NCBI GenBank assembly: GCA_947652115.1
Contig: OX393567.1
Location: 19,784,798 to 19,848,797, forward strand
DNA from: Blastomussa wellsi
Lineage: Eukaryota; Cnidaria; Anthozoa; Scleractinia; Plerogyridae
Direction of reading: 5' to 3'
DNA length: 64,000 bases
The notes below the pieces were generated by a model. It was not told the origin of the DNA. It worked only from the letters and a program-made list of their open reading frames with translations, and made no database searches. This document shows positions 12,226 to 24,895 of the stretch, piece by piece. The position numbers and the translations under genes were made by a program. How positions within the stretch are numbered: position 1 is the first letter of the stretch; each line of letters starts with the position of its first letter.

Positions 12226-15200
12226 CTAGTGTACAAGACATCCACCATCAATGGGCAACATAGTGCCAGTTACCATGCTAGCTTTATCGCTTAAGAGGTA
12301 AACAATAGCATGAACAACATCCTCTACTTCTGCAAGAAAAGCCAGTTTAAGCTATCATTAATTTACATCTACTATTACTGGCAGACTTTTTGACTATGCT
12401 ACACAGACAATAATCTCAATTGCTATTGAAGATCATTTACTTAATTAATTTGTAAAGGTCGACATTTGGCAATGTTCAGTGATGCTTAACATTTTCCCTA
12501 AAATGTTCAATTGGCACTGTGAAATTATAATTTTTGACACTTTGACCCAAAAAATTTCCTATAATGAAACATCATTAAAACAAATATACTGGTACTCTCA
12601 TTACCACTAAAACATTGTGTACTATCAGTAGGCTTACAACAAATTTGGAAATGCTCCATTTGATTGCGAGCAGGGTAACATGTTTGAAAATTTCATAAAT
12701 AAATTCACGACTTACCTGCAAATCTTCCAAGTGGTATTCTATCAAGCATTGGCTTTGCCTTAGCAGGATCTGACCATCCTATCCTTCCCATATCTGTCAT
12801 CACGACAGTGGGGTTCACTGCATTTACTCTAATCTAGAAAAAAAAAGACCAAAAGTTATACCCTCCTTTCTATTGCTGGCCTACATTTATGACAGAGAGA
12901 AGTGTATTTAATTCACCGATATTTGAATTATCTGATTCTGTGAGTTAATTTTCCTATGTGCAGTTGCTGTTTCTTAACAAAACCTTCTACATGACCTTTT
13001 AATTTTCAGAATTTTAAGGCATTAGCTAGCTCCCAGCCTGCCTAGTCAGAACTGAATCTCACAAATATTAAAAACTTATACAAGACTTGATGCAAGCGAA
13101 AAGATGTTTCAAACAAATCTATTGCTAAAAAACTTATGTAAACGTTTTGATGGAGCAATCACTTGTACAGTGCATGAAACAAAATTACTGTAAGTATGAG
13201 AGGAAGTGTGGTACTCCAAAGAAGACTCCAATGAGTCTTAAATATTAGCATCCCCTTGTTAACTTGCCATTTTTGAAACAATTAAAACATCTCTTCAACA
13301 AGTTTTTCCTGTTAATTATAATGGTTTCCATTACTTACTTTATGAGGACCCAGTTCTAATGCCAATGACTTTGTAAACATGTCCATGGCAGCCTTTGTTG
13401 AACCTGGGTGGTAAATGACATGTTTTGGCAAAATGAATGGTAGATCTCAACTAGTGGAAGAATAAAAATATCAATAATTTCCAATTTTCTTTTAATGAGC
13501 ACTGGCAGAATATCTCTGAAAGTTAATAGATCCCTTATGCAATGAAAAAATAGTTCTAAACATGTCAGGATGCGACAAAAAGGCTGTCCAATAGCCTGGG
13601 ACTGCTCAAACGATTGGTTGGGCTAGCATTGTCTTGTCACAGATTGACTGATAGGCAAGCATCCTTAAGTGGACGTGAGTGAAGCAATGTTATTGTTGTT
13701 GAAGTTCTTTTCCTGGTGGAAACTTCAGACATTTGTGTTCAGCAGATAGTTTGTGACAGAAAGTGAAACAATACAAATCTTTTTAAGACCAAATTAATTA
13801 GTAAAATCAGAAACCCATGGGTTTCTGGTAAAATGTAACATTTCAGTGACCAAAATCAATTAATTTAGTCTAAAATGTCAGACATCTTCTCGTCCTAATC
13901 CCCTGAGGCATGGGCAAGGATGTCTGAAATCTGGCTGTCAGGAAGATTAGGGTGAGAAGACATCTTACACTTCAGACTACAATTAATTAAAAATGATAAT
14001 ATTTTTCAGCCTGGTTCCACAGAGATTTTGGCTAGTAAGATGAATTTTTTTAATTCAGTCTCACCCTGCTGATATCCATAAACTCTGTGGGAAACTATTC
14101 CATTCCTGGCAATTAAAATTTTCAACCCGCAATGTTTCATTGAATTTACAAAAGCAAGCTTATGCTTTATGTATTATAACCAAATGAGACAACAAAATGA
14201 GCATACTGTACCTTAGACTAGCCAGCCATATTAGAATTGCCTCCTTGATTAATGCCTTGAAAATCATCCCCTTTCAATGCAAAACTAAAACAGTTTCCAC
14301 TACCATTGTTCAAAGAATTGCAGTAAATTAATTTCCTTGTAATAATAAATTTGTCTGTGACCAAAACCAGCATGCAAAATTTGGAGATATTTTGGCAATG
14401 TTGAGTGATGCTCAGCGACCAATACCACTACTGCCCTTTTTCTGCCAAACTTTTCAATTATTAAGTGAATGTTAACACAGCAATCAGTGGCAGTGATTTA
14501 CTGACAAAATGTTTAGGTACTTACAATACAAGGTGTGGTCTTTTAAAGCCATCATTGACGCCTGACTGGAAACATTAACTATTGCTCCTCCACTCCCACT
14601 AGCAATCATTTTCTTGGCAACAACCTAATTATAAAAGCAAATTAAAGCATTCAAAAGAACATAGAACTGATAAATGATAATTACACTAACTATATTTAGC
14701 CACTTTACATCGAAGTACATTAAATTTATTTACAGAAATTAAAGCAAAGTTTTGGAACACAGAAGCCATTAATTTTAGAAAACGTTCATAGCCTACGTAG
14801 ACAAATGCATGCATTGCAACGATCTGTGGAAATCCTGAACCAGGATTTCCTTTGTATTAAATAAATCCAGTCAAAATTTGATATTATTCACTTGACAGTT
14901 GAAATAAAGAATCAGAACTACTCTGGATTTATAAAAATAAGTTTTTTTTTCTTTTTTCCTTTTTGATAGATATTAGTCTCTAAATATTACCAAGAAATTA
15001 ATTACTGGCAAAGAGAGTTGCATTACAGTATTTGTATCATTTATAACATCTGACAAATTTGCTTACTAATGGGTTTACCTGTGCAATGAACAAAGGTGCC
15101 TTGACATTTACTGAAAATATCCTACCAAAAAACAACAACCACTTGAGCATAATAGATAAACCATTTTTTTCATAGCTGTGTGTAACAGTTGCCACTGGAC

Positions 15201-17665
15201 ACAAATGCCTTAAGGTGGTTGATAATAGATTCCAGAACTTTTCAGCCCTTAATGTACTTTCAATTGATGGATCAGTTATATTTGCTGTTACAGTAATGGT
15301 ATCAAACAAATACCAATCATTGGTGAACTTGTGGTCATTTTCCTGACTTAACTACCTTGGCAACAGTATAAATCATTAAAACACCCTTAATTTTAACTTT
15401 CAGTGCTAATAACTCAAAAACAAGATCAGTGATTACGATGATCAGCATGTCATGAAACAATTTTTGACAAAGTTTAAAATAATTCTGTCAGAGGTTCTTA
15501 AATTTTTAACAAATTACTGGTAAGGTGGCCCTGAATCCCTCAGATAGAAATTTCTAAATTTTACCAAAAGTTGCTCACCAACTGTGGCACATGTGAAAAT
15601 CACAAATTAGCAAATTAGAAGTTCTCCAAAAGGTGAGTATTCAAGACATTCTATTTTTTGACAAAATCAAGTTACATTTTATGGCTGTGGTTTGCCGGCA
15701 TGGTTTTCCAGTTTTCAGACTCTAGTAATCATTTAAAATGTTGCGCTTCTCTACTACTTTTTTCCAATAATCGAAAAATGTTTTCCACAGTCCAAAAAAG
15801 GGATGCTTTCATAAACAACAGTGAAAATTTAAGTTTAATTCTTGCACACATTGCACTGTACACATTTCATTGAGTTTGGCTTTCGCCAACTGTTTTTTAA
15901 AATAAAATACTGCAGAAATCAAAGCAGGGGTTGTTAATATTTTGGTAACATACAAATGTGTGTACAAAAAGTGTGAAGTTATTAAAATAACTTACAGAAG
16001 TCAGCACAAACCAAAATAGATCCTCAGTTAAGAGTATTTACATGACTGATTTTTATCCAGTTTTTATTATTTGTTTTGATGCAACATTTTGTACTTCTTA
16101 ATGCTTTCCTTCTTTTTTGATAAACGTTTCTGAGTGTATGGTTCACTTGGAAGTATAAACTTCATTTTGCTGTTATTATTAAACAACATTCAGCTTCATC
16201 TTTGCTGTAGCACCATTTTTACTGTTTGGCTGAGTCATCTGGATGCGTAAACAAACACCTTGGGCTGCACTGATTTTCAAGACCCCGTAAAAGTTTTTCA
16301 AATAACATAATTATATATGACCATAACAACAACAACAAAGGACTACATGTACATACTTGTCAAAATCCTCCAACTTGATTTCTTCAAAAGGAGCCAATAT
16401 TGCTACTCCTGCATTGTTAACCAGCAAATGTAGATCACCAAGGCTTTCAACTTTCTTTGTCGCAGTTTCAGTGTCAGACAAATCCAGACAAACTGTTTGA
16501 ATTGTTGGTACCTAGTCAAAAAGGGCTAATTAACACACACTGTGATTTGTTGGCTACTATAAATAGGGAAGAGAATTGACATATGTACAGTGCAAGCACT
16601 CCACATGTATTTTTTATAATGAAAACTTTAAATGCTTTTGTAAACAAAATGGTACTTATTACAGAAATTCTTGTCACTAATTTTACCAAATTTTATTTAA
16701 AAAATTGCAAAATTAAAAATAAGTGCAACAAAACATAAATGACACAGAAATTAAGTGACGGTTATTCTGAGATGTTAAACTATCTGAGGCAACATCTCCA
16801 GTTTGTCCTCATTATCGCTGGCACCTTTCATGTCAACTTCAAGCAGCACTTGTTTTGTATAGTCATAAAACTACCAGTTCACTAGCTGCCATAACACTAC
16901 TGGAACAAAGACCTGAAAAGAAAATTTCAGGCTTTGAACAGGATTCGAACCCATGGCCTCTGCATTACCGGTGCAGTGCTTTACCAACTGAGCTATCAAA
17001 GCCACATGAGCAGCCGTATGTCCATCTTTAAGGGCTAACCCATATAGGGCCGCTCTCTTGTGGCTTTGATAGCTCAGTTGGTAGGACTCTGAATTTTTTC
17101 CCTGGATTTCACTGACAGTAAAAGTGAATGCCCCGGGTATCCCCCAATGGGGGTGGCGGAGGTTTCAATTGACTGGTGCATAAAGACTTCTGTATAGCCC
17201 CATACTATCCTCTACACATGAAAGGCAATCATGAGTAGAACGAGTCTCACAATGCTGTATGCATGGGGTTATACAGAAATCTCGCCCTGTTTTCCAACAG
17301 GGTGTGACCGTATATAGTACCTCCTCTTTCAAGCTGTCCAAGTCAGCTTGGGTTCGTGATAAGGCGATGACCTCAGCCCCGCATTTAACTAACATCTTGG
17401 CAGTACTGCGGCCTATCCCTTTAAGCAAAATAAAAAGGTTCTTTTTACAACTTTAGACAGCTATAAAAGTCCAGTAGACAGCTTTACCATTTCTTATGTG
17501 TTGATCTAGACTTAATTATTTTATTTTACGGGACTTGATTTCCGTGACGGGAGGTTATGTCCATTGTATGGAAGACAAGCGCGGGACGCTCGTTCCAAAG
17601 AACAAACACTTACCTTTCCCAGCGCCAGTCACTAAAGCACGCTTTCCTTTAAAACTTATATCCAT
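12226..17665 (-). CDS. DCXR: L-xylulose / dicarbonyl reductase (short-chain dehydrogenase), 8 exons
   Basis: NADPH-dependent SDR enzyme that reduces L-xylulose to xylitol (uronate cycle) and alpha-dicarbonyls. Exons in transcript order: 17614-17665, 17321-17418, 16357-16511, 15079-15121, 14525-14624, 13339-13403, 12716-12833, 12226-12329. All junctions are GT-AG and phase-consistent. The product is 244 residues, the same length as human DCXR. Cofactor motif TGAGKGIG at 13-20; NNAG at 82-85; the catalytic tetrad N107-S136-Y149-K153 falls at exactly the human numbering (VNVSSQ, YCSTK). C-terminus PIDGGCLVH. No signal peptide or membrane segment, so probably cytosolic. It converges on DMC1. A related carbonyl reductase (CBR2-like) is the only alternative; the length and [12 protein letters not shown] favour DCXR. 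Confidence 0.95.
16930..17003 (-). repeat. tRNA-like sequence (tRNA-derived SINE head or pseudogene), DCXR intron 2
   Basis: The minus strand folds as a cloverleaf: perfect 7-bp acceptor GGCTTTG/CAAAGCC, anticodon stem CTGCA/TGCAG, T-loop GGTTCGAATCC. The would-be anticodon is GGT (Thr). Against a working tRNA: position 33 is C instead of T, and the D stem has a mismatch. A second head, tggctttgatagctcagttg, begins on the plus strand at 17060 and breaks off after about 25 bp. Most likely SINE-type copies rather than a tRNA gene. Confidence 0.6.
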
Positions 17666-18038
17666 ACCTCTTCGAGCAACAACAAATTTGTAGTGTATAT
17701 TGAGTGATTTTGATATGGTCCGAGCCAAGTTAGTTTATTAGCTTCTTCGGTTGCGAAACTTCAAAGGCCTGGGTACTAGGCGATGCCCACTGTTGGCCCA
17801 GTCTCTTCAGTGCAGTAGTCAAACGTCTCTTTCTCTTGAGCGTAAATATATTTTTTTGGTATTTTTTCCTTTTTGTTTCAAACAAAAGATTTTGCTTTGC
17901 AAATGCTCTGCGCCCGACCAAATGACTTTGAAAATGTTGTCAAGAAGAACTTTTAAAAGAAATTTCTTAGATCTCATTTTGGCCATTAGTATATCAGGAG
18001 ATAAACTAGACATTTTCCTATGGATTTGCGAATAAACA

Positions 18039-18039
<1 letters not shown>

Positions 18040-18090
<51 letters not shown>
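18040..18090 (+). repeat. (TTA)n microsatellite, possible LINE tail
   Basis: About 17 TTA units after gcgaataaacag. Trinucleotide tails of this type end many non-LTR elements, so the preceding few hundred bases may be a 5'-truncated copy. No reverse transcriptase frame is visible. Confidence 0.7.
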
Positions 18091-18594
18091 GTGATTTCCT
18101 TTACTCACTTTTTAAATCATTGCATATAACTTTAAAGTAATTCTTATTCTTTTTATCGTGTAGTCGTAATTTAAGCAGGGCCTCTTTTGATATCAACCTG
18201 TCGATGAAAAGGCTGCCTTGCCTAAATGAAGTTGTCTTTATTATTATTAACAAGTACTTTCGCCGTTTTCAAATACTCAGAGCTTTTTGGGTCAAGCACC
18301 GAAAAATTTAATAAATCAACAGGAAACTGGTAAAGTATCAAACTTTAAACAGTGAAAATTAAAACCTTATCTCTCCAGCACAGTACTTTTCTTGTTTTTA
18401 GCGTTTGACTGCGGTTTGATATTAAAAGCCGCAGTAGCAGTAATAACCCCACCCAAAAACTATCTCAATCCACAATTTAATAGCCGTCAGTGGAACCTGT
18501 GGATAAGGACTGAGTAAAAAGTTGTATTCGTGATTATTACCTGAAATATTGAGGTTCAATTTTGAGGGAAAAAAGACGAGTTAAGGCCGGTTCT

Positions 18595-18665
18595 TACTAG
18601 CGCATAAGCATAAGCGAGTGAGAACACCCGCGACATAAGCATAAGCAAGTTTGAGCAGCATGTTG
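18595..18665. repeat. Repeat with duplicated cgcataagcataagc
   Basis: gcgcataagcataagcgag and gacataagcataagcaag occur about 40 bp apart beside ggccggttcttactag. It looks like a fragment of a dispersed repeat; the borders are unknown. Confidence 0.4.
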
Positions 18666-19471
18666 CTGCAACAATAATACGTACAAGTAATACGTACAAG
18701 ACCGCTACAATAACGTACAATATATATCCGAGAGTTGAGTTGGGGAAACATCGCGCCCACAGGGAGGACTTGTGGAGGGAAGGGGGGAAAAGCGCAAGCT
18801 AAGCCTGTTCATCTCCTTCACTTACGAAATGTCCTGTCCAAACTTCCCCGTCGATGAAAATTATCACTGCAACAAGCTGGACAAGCTATTTTCTGAGTTT
18901 ACCTGTGCGTTTTCTCGAACTTCTTCATAGTGTTCCCATACGTTCCCTACAAATTTCAGTTTAACAATCCCCATGCATTCCCCAGTGTGTCACCTTTTAG
19001 CAATTTCTGTACAATACAATCCCGAGCGTTCACGGCTATTCTCGGCTACATTCTTCGTGCATCTGTTTGAGCGTCGCCCGTTCGTTACTTTGAGCGTTCA
19101 CTGATAGAACTGAAGTTCCCCGTGTGTTCCCACCAGCTATATTCCTTGGAACGTTACCGCGCACAAAGTAACTACCCAAATTTTTCTTACAGTTCTCGAA
19201 CTGTTGCTTATATTCTCCAGATTTAAAGGAGCTCTTCAAACGGATCCGCATCTTGAAACGTTTGCCCTAAAAGTTTGTCAATTACAATCATCAGTCTTCC
19301 TCAGAAATCCTCAGTCGAAGTCATCCTTCCCCCTTCTCAGTTTCTTTGTAGGTTAATGTATACATTACCAAAGATGACTTCATTCTGGGTTACCAAGCCC
19401 CTTTAATTAATTAATAATGGTAATAGGACTGAGTGGAGTCGAGTCCAATTCGGTCTGTAATCATACGAGTG

Positions 19472-20077
19472 ATTGGCTTATGTAACTGTCAGATTGCAGG
19501 AGTCCGATTACAGCTAACTGTCCGATTACAACTTTGCAGATTAATTAATGCAAAATACAGCAGTTTATGCACCAATCAGTTGTGAGGAAATTGTAATGGT
19601 TATTATTAACCCTGAAGTCCGCGAGGGAATTAATGGGATAACACGCGCAAGGATCCCCTGGAAACGCAAAAGGGGACCCATGGCAGCACAGAAGTTGGCG
19701 AACAAGTAAAAGATTGCGGAACACGTGGTTAATAATGGTAATAGGACTGAGTGGACGACACGATGCCCTGTTATCAATTAATCACAACCATTACAATTTC
19801 CGAAAAACAAAAAGTTTTCCTTCAAAAAAGCTTTTAATTTTTAGCAAATTCTGCCATTTTGGAAAAGCCCCAGTTGTGAAGGGTAAGTTTTTGTTGCTAT
19901 AGTGATGTAATCAATGTGGTGATTGGTGGATTTAGCTTACAGGAATTAAAATAATTGGCTTATGAAACTGTCCGATTACAGCCAACTGCCCGATTACAAC
20001 TTTGCAGATTAATTAATGCAAAATACAGCAGTTTATGCACCAAACAGTTGTGAGGAAATTGTAATGGTTATGATTAA
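19472..20077. repeat. Pair of direct repeats (gtccgattaca unit)
   Basis: A block at 19472-19609 recurs at 19954-20077. It runs from attggctta through cagattaattaatgcaaaa to gtgaggaaattgtaatgg. A further motif, taatggtaataggactgag, occurs at about 19425 and 19732, and part of the block is inverted near 19779. Related cctatta/actcagtcctatta strings appear near 40840-41065. Confidence 0.65.
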
Positions 20078-20089
20078 TGCTGTTAGTTG

Positions 20090-20577
20090 TTGGTCCATCA
20101 AGGAACGAACGGGTGAAACGAGAGAGGTGAGAGGCAGAGAATGTATAAAAGGACAGGGATTACAGATCGGCGCCGGACACACAGGAAACGCCATAGATAA
20201 CGCACCAGAGTGCATCAGAAAATAACAAAATGCGCCGCTGAAGTTACGAGGTACGTTGAGGTTCGTACTGGCGATGCATAGATGAAGTTGAGAGGGCTCG
20301 CAGGTGAACGCTCACGAATGACGCAGTGGCAAACACCCAGGTAAGAGGGAACACACGAGAGGACGCACAAAGAGCTCTGGTAAAGAGAAAAAAAAGCAAG
20401 CAAGAGGTATTGAAGAGGGGAGGCGATGGCGTAAAGTATGAGACAAACCACGAGAGAACAAACGGGCGAACGCTCGGGAAGCGCATCAGGAACACAGAGA
20501 GTAACGACTTGTAAACTCACGGGGGAGACCGCACAACGGAAGGAACGAAGAACGTAGACGGAATACGAAGAGTAGCT
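20090..20577 (+). other. Purine-rich block with a TATA-like motif, identity unknown
   Basis: The plus strand is strongly biased to A and G with many gaacg/gagag strings. tataaaagg at about 20142 resembles a TATA box. No meaningful frame is seen on the plus strand; the 101-codon minus frame at 20215-20520 is the complement of the biased composition. It ends at the trinucleotide tail of a minus-strand retroposon. It could be an LTR or other element promoter, or a noncoding transcript. Confidence 0.3.
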
Positions 20578-20800
20578 AATAATAATAATAATAATAAACT
20601 TTATTTATCCACGGGATCCTTATCACTAAAAAGTGGTCTTCTAAAGAGCCGTGCGCATTAAACCTAGTACATAAAAACTAAGTGCTAAACTAAGTTAAGA
20701 AATTACTAATGTACAATAGCGGAATAAATAGCTATAAATATGCCCTCGTTAGCTTTTGAGGTCTTGAGAGACTGAGCAATATTATTTGTATAAATGAAAT
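20578..20800 (-). mobile_element. 5'-truncated LINE-like 3' end
   Basis: On the minus strand the sequence runs into ggataaataaagttt followed by (TTA)n, the usual 3' end of cnidarian non-LTR elements. The upstream border is not visible and no coding part remains. Confidence 0.45.
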
Positions 20801-21270
20801 TATAAACACCACTTTTACCTTCAAAACTCTGATATTTTATTGATCACTTTTCTTCTCAGGACTATGAAATTTGAACAGCATTTAGAGCACTACAATTCCA
20901 CATAAAAGTCACTTAAGTTATTAGGACGTTTCAAATGTATTATATTTTCGTTTGGGGAGGGAGATCTGTACAAGAACCTACACAAAAAACTTTCAGTAGA
21001 AAATATATTACACATCTATGGAACAAATATTTGTACAAAAACTTTCAAAACATCTGTCTCAACTTTCTTGTCTACATCACAACTAAAGGAGTTAAACAAG
21101 TCACACTGAAAACATGGACCTAATTTCTATTACATAAATATTACTCTTCTCAATGAACCTACTCAAATTACATACTTAGATTGGCCTCTAAGACTGTTTT
21201 GCCATCATAAAATCTTTATCTCCAGAATGAACGAAATAACATCCCAATGAGTTTACAAATAAACCAGTTG

Positions 21271-21350
21271 CTGCCTGTCTCTCTAAGCTGGCGTTCCTTG
21301 TGCACAGGCTCTGGCGGCTTAGAGGGACAGGCGGCGCTGGGGACGAGAGC
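21271..21350. repeat. Fragment of the CCCCAG palindromic family
   Basis: tgcctgtctctctaagctgg against cggcttagagggacaggc, with ggggacgagag at the right end. Resembles the ends of the 513-796 element. Confidence 0.5.
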
Positions 21351-21532
21351 CGACTGAACCCGAAGTAACGAATTGACGTGATAACATTGCATTGCTTCGG
21401 AATGTTCACGCAGTTTTCTAATTGGTTACTAATAATCGGAAAGGGTTCGGGTAACCCAACCGAAACACCAGCGTCTTGGTAAAAAAAAAACCAGGACACA
21501 AGGCTAATTAATATACACAGCATATCTTTTCT

Positions 21533-21609
21533 TAGCCTGCGAATACGGCCGTCTTTCTTCGCTCCAGGCCGGTTTGGGAGCGAAGGAAGACGGCTGTATT
21601 CGCAGGCTA
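21533..21609. repeat. Near-perfect short palindrome
   Basis: tagcctgcgaatacggccgtc is mirrored by gacggctgtattcgcaggcta. The first and last bases match those of the palindrome at 33093-33170 (agcctgcg / cgcaggct), so the two are one small family. Confidence 0.75.
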
Positions 21610-22686
21610 TTCTTTGCTACGGTACAACATGGCAAATTCTTATAAAATAGCAGTTGACAATAAGTGACTTCAAACAGCAGAGCCCTAAAGGAGACTCTGA
21701 CAAGAGGGCTACAAAGCTAACTTAGGAGCTCAGTCAATTCTCGGAAATGGAATGGAATGTTCTTTTTGCCTTAACACGATGCCGCGGTTTCTATATAGAC
21801 ATGTGCATCCTTTTAACTGTTAAAACACAGCTCTATACAATGACAGCGGCGATACTATCTTGTGGAGACTTCCACTTGTGTTCTAGAGTTCCTTGGTTGC
21901 GGTGGCAACGATTGTCCTACAAACGCATAAGTATGCAAACTATAAATTATCCTTCAACAGATAAAACGACTCTTTGTTCTTATACTCAAAAGCAACAACA
22001 ATATAACTGAAGCAACAGCGAGAACAAGAAAACCAAGGATTTGTATTTGGGATCTCCTACGAAATGAAGTGAAAAAAAAAAACGGAAAATCCTTCCTTTC
22101 GCCGGACTTATGCCTTCACTGGACCAATGACAGACCAACCTCGTACCCAGAGTCTTCGTTCTACAAGCGACCCTGGAAAGGTTTTCACTGAAGTCCAAAA
22201 ATATCGCTCAACGAAGTTCTTGGTGTTTTAACTTCCAGCTATTTTCCCTTTGTTTCAACCAGTCTAAATCGATATTTAAAAATAACTCGAGGCTCGTTCG
22301 TAAGTAAGGAGCGAGGGCGCGAGGTACAAGAGTGGTCCGAGACAACTTTACGTATCTCTGCAGAGCTGTGTTATATAAGTATGGAAATGTTTCTGCTCTG
22401 GCGAATATTAGACTTCTCTCTTAGATTATTTGTCGGAATACACAAGACTTGCCACAAGTCGATCTCATGAATTTCAGGGCAGAAGTCGCGAGAGGTACTG
22501 AATAAACAAGACGAAGGACTTTTCAGAAAGTCTAGGAATACAACTGTGGAGGAAACAAAGAACATTCCTCCACAACTAAAGTACCAGTAAAGTAACAGCT
22601 ATTTTAACTTACCATTTAACTTTTCAGATTTTCCTTGCTTCGTGTTATCGTGAAACAATACTCTGTAAAATAGTCAGTACATTATT
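21610..22686. other. Intergenic, nothing recognised
   Basis: Short open frames only. A near-palindrome aacctcgtacccagagtc lies near 22138. No exon of a neighbouring gene was found. Confidence 0.5.
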
Positions 22687-23024
22687 TAAAGTGCACCAAA
22701 CCCCAAAATATTTTTTTGCTAAGATATACCTTAGCACCAGTTTGAAACGCAGAAGGGGCGTGGGTGTATTCCTGGTTTGACGTCACAAAATGATTTGCAT
22801 CACTTCAAGGCTTTGTAAACATGCATGCAAATCAGTTTGTGACGTCAAATCGGGAATAGACCCACGCCCCTTCTGACTCGGTCGTGGAACAAATGATGCA
22901 CAGTTTATCGTAATTTTTGAATGCTATAAATAGTCAGAATTTGGTAAAAAGGTGCAGGTGCGTTTCAAATTGGTGCAAAGGTTTATTCTAGCGAAAAAAA
23001 TATTTTGGGGTTAGGTGCACTTTA
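22687..23024. mobile_element. 338-bp MITE with matching termini
   Basis: The ends taaagtgcacc and ggtgcacttta are inverted. Inside, ccccaaaatatttttttgct faces gcgaaaaaaatattttgggg, and tttgacgtcac faces gtgacgtcaaa. No frame is present. Confidence 0.8.
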
Positions 23025-23432
23025 AGCCTCGGTCAGCGCCACTTAGAACTTAAGAATTATCATATAAATCAAAAGTATGCTGATAACATCAAGCTTGCGG
23101 ATAGAAATTTAACCCTTCGATGCACTGTATTTTCATCCATAACACCCAAACCGAAGTAAAAAAAAAATACAGAGCTCATCAATTTCTAATGGTAAAGGAA
23201 AGTCGCCTCCCGGCAAACCTTCGTTAACGCATCAAGAGAATTGCAATTGATATAAAACCAGAAGATAGAACGAACATGTGGAAACGTCTACGACTCATTG
23301 ACGAAAACTGCAACCGCCAGGAAGCCAAGGTATTGAAGCTAAATCAAGTGCCAGCAAGGAGGGAGTCTCGAAAAAACAGTTTGTTTACGTTCCAACTTGA
23401 CAGGAACACGCTGTAACACGCATATCACGTAG
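23025..23432. other. 3' flank of the VWA3A-like gene
   Basis: Lies just past the minus-strand stop at 23433. I did not find a clear AATAAA on the minus strand here; the 3' UTR extent is unknown. Confidence 0.4.
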
Positions 23433-24850
23433 TTACAACGGTCCATTCCCAATCGAAGACTGTCGTTCTGGATGTGCACGAAATCCCTTCAGAAATGAAA
23501 CTCGGGGTTCTAGCTACAGGTTAAGATGAAAAAAAATCCATTACTAACTTCTGTTTACCTGTATGACCTGGACTGCAATAAGAACTTCCTGCACAGAGCA
23601 ATTTCACTTGCTAGTCTGCGAAGGTCATCCCCTTCAAATACGGGAAAGCTCAGTGGCTGAGTGAAGAAACATAGATACGTGTATCAAAAATAATGTCACC
23701 GATGAGAATGATTATTTTGTTCAAAAATTACACGCGCCAAAAATTAGCTTTTTGATAGTCGAGCGTTGGATAATTTTGTTCGCTTATTTGGCCTAAGAAT
23801 CGCAAACGTAGAGGGTAGAGGACGGGGAGTGGCATCTTTCAGCCGGGCATCCTCTCCCTTTGGGTCGAATTTTGACTCAGTCCAGCCCTCTGGGAGTTTC
23901 CCCACGCAAGATGGCGACCGTAAAAGGCGAACGACGGATTATTCAGCGCTCTTGCCCAATATATACCCAGACAGTAAGATATTTCAGTAAACTGTGGAAG
24001 ATAACTACATTTGCAGATGGGCTTACCTCGTCTTCCCGAAAGCCTTCAGTGAGGAGCCTGTGAGTGAACACGTGACCATCCGGATCACCTTGGCAGCGAT
24101 GATACCTGCAAAACACACCAGACAGGTTGTAGAGGGGGGACGTATTAATAAGTGTCCCGAGCTAACAATTTTCAGAAAAAGCGTCATTCATTCTTACCTT
24201 CCCCCTGTCTGAGAAGCCAGGAGTTGTAGAAACTTGTTCGCCACACTGAATAAAACAATTACGTAACAAGGTAAATTAGAAAAGGGAGAAACATTCCCTT
24301 CTTGATAGTAAAAGGATAGCGTCAGGATAGTTGCGGGGAAAAACTTGCCCCTTTCCCCACTCCCCTTATCATAGGCGTACGGGCAATTTTTTTTGCCGGG
24401 GTGGGGGAGGGGGGCGGTGAAGCATTTTCCCCAAAAATTCTCCCAAATTGCCTTGCCCAAATTTTCTCATGCTTCCCAAAAAATCTGATTTGCCCAGAAT
24501 TTGGGGGTCTGCAGTCCCCCTCCCCCCTCCCCCGGCCCGTACGCCTATTCCCCTTGTTCTCTTCCGTTCGAATTTTCATTAGCTAATATGCTTTATATCA
24601 AGGACAAGAGCAGACAACTAAAGCAACCAGAGCAAATCCCAACAAACGTGAATATTAAAATCACTGCAAATTTAGAACTCAAAACAGCATAAGAATTGTT
24701 TGAACAGCTGGTTTTGCTTTTGTCACTGGTTGCTTAAAAAAACAGAATTTCTGCTTTGTTTGATGAAAGAAACCACTGCAAACGAAATCAAAATGAAGCA
24801 GTTTACAAGAGTGCCCGAAATCTAAATTTCAGTCTAAACAACAAGACTAG

Positions 24851-24895
<45 letters not shown>

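Noticed and set aside
16930..17003. Functional tRNA-Thr gene
   Set aside because: C at position 33, D-stem mismatch and a broken second copy next door fit a SINE-type sequence better.
20215..20520. 101-codon minus-strand frame, hydrophobic and Cys/Ser-rich
   Set aside because: Complement of a purine-biased block; the composition explains both openness and residue bias.
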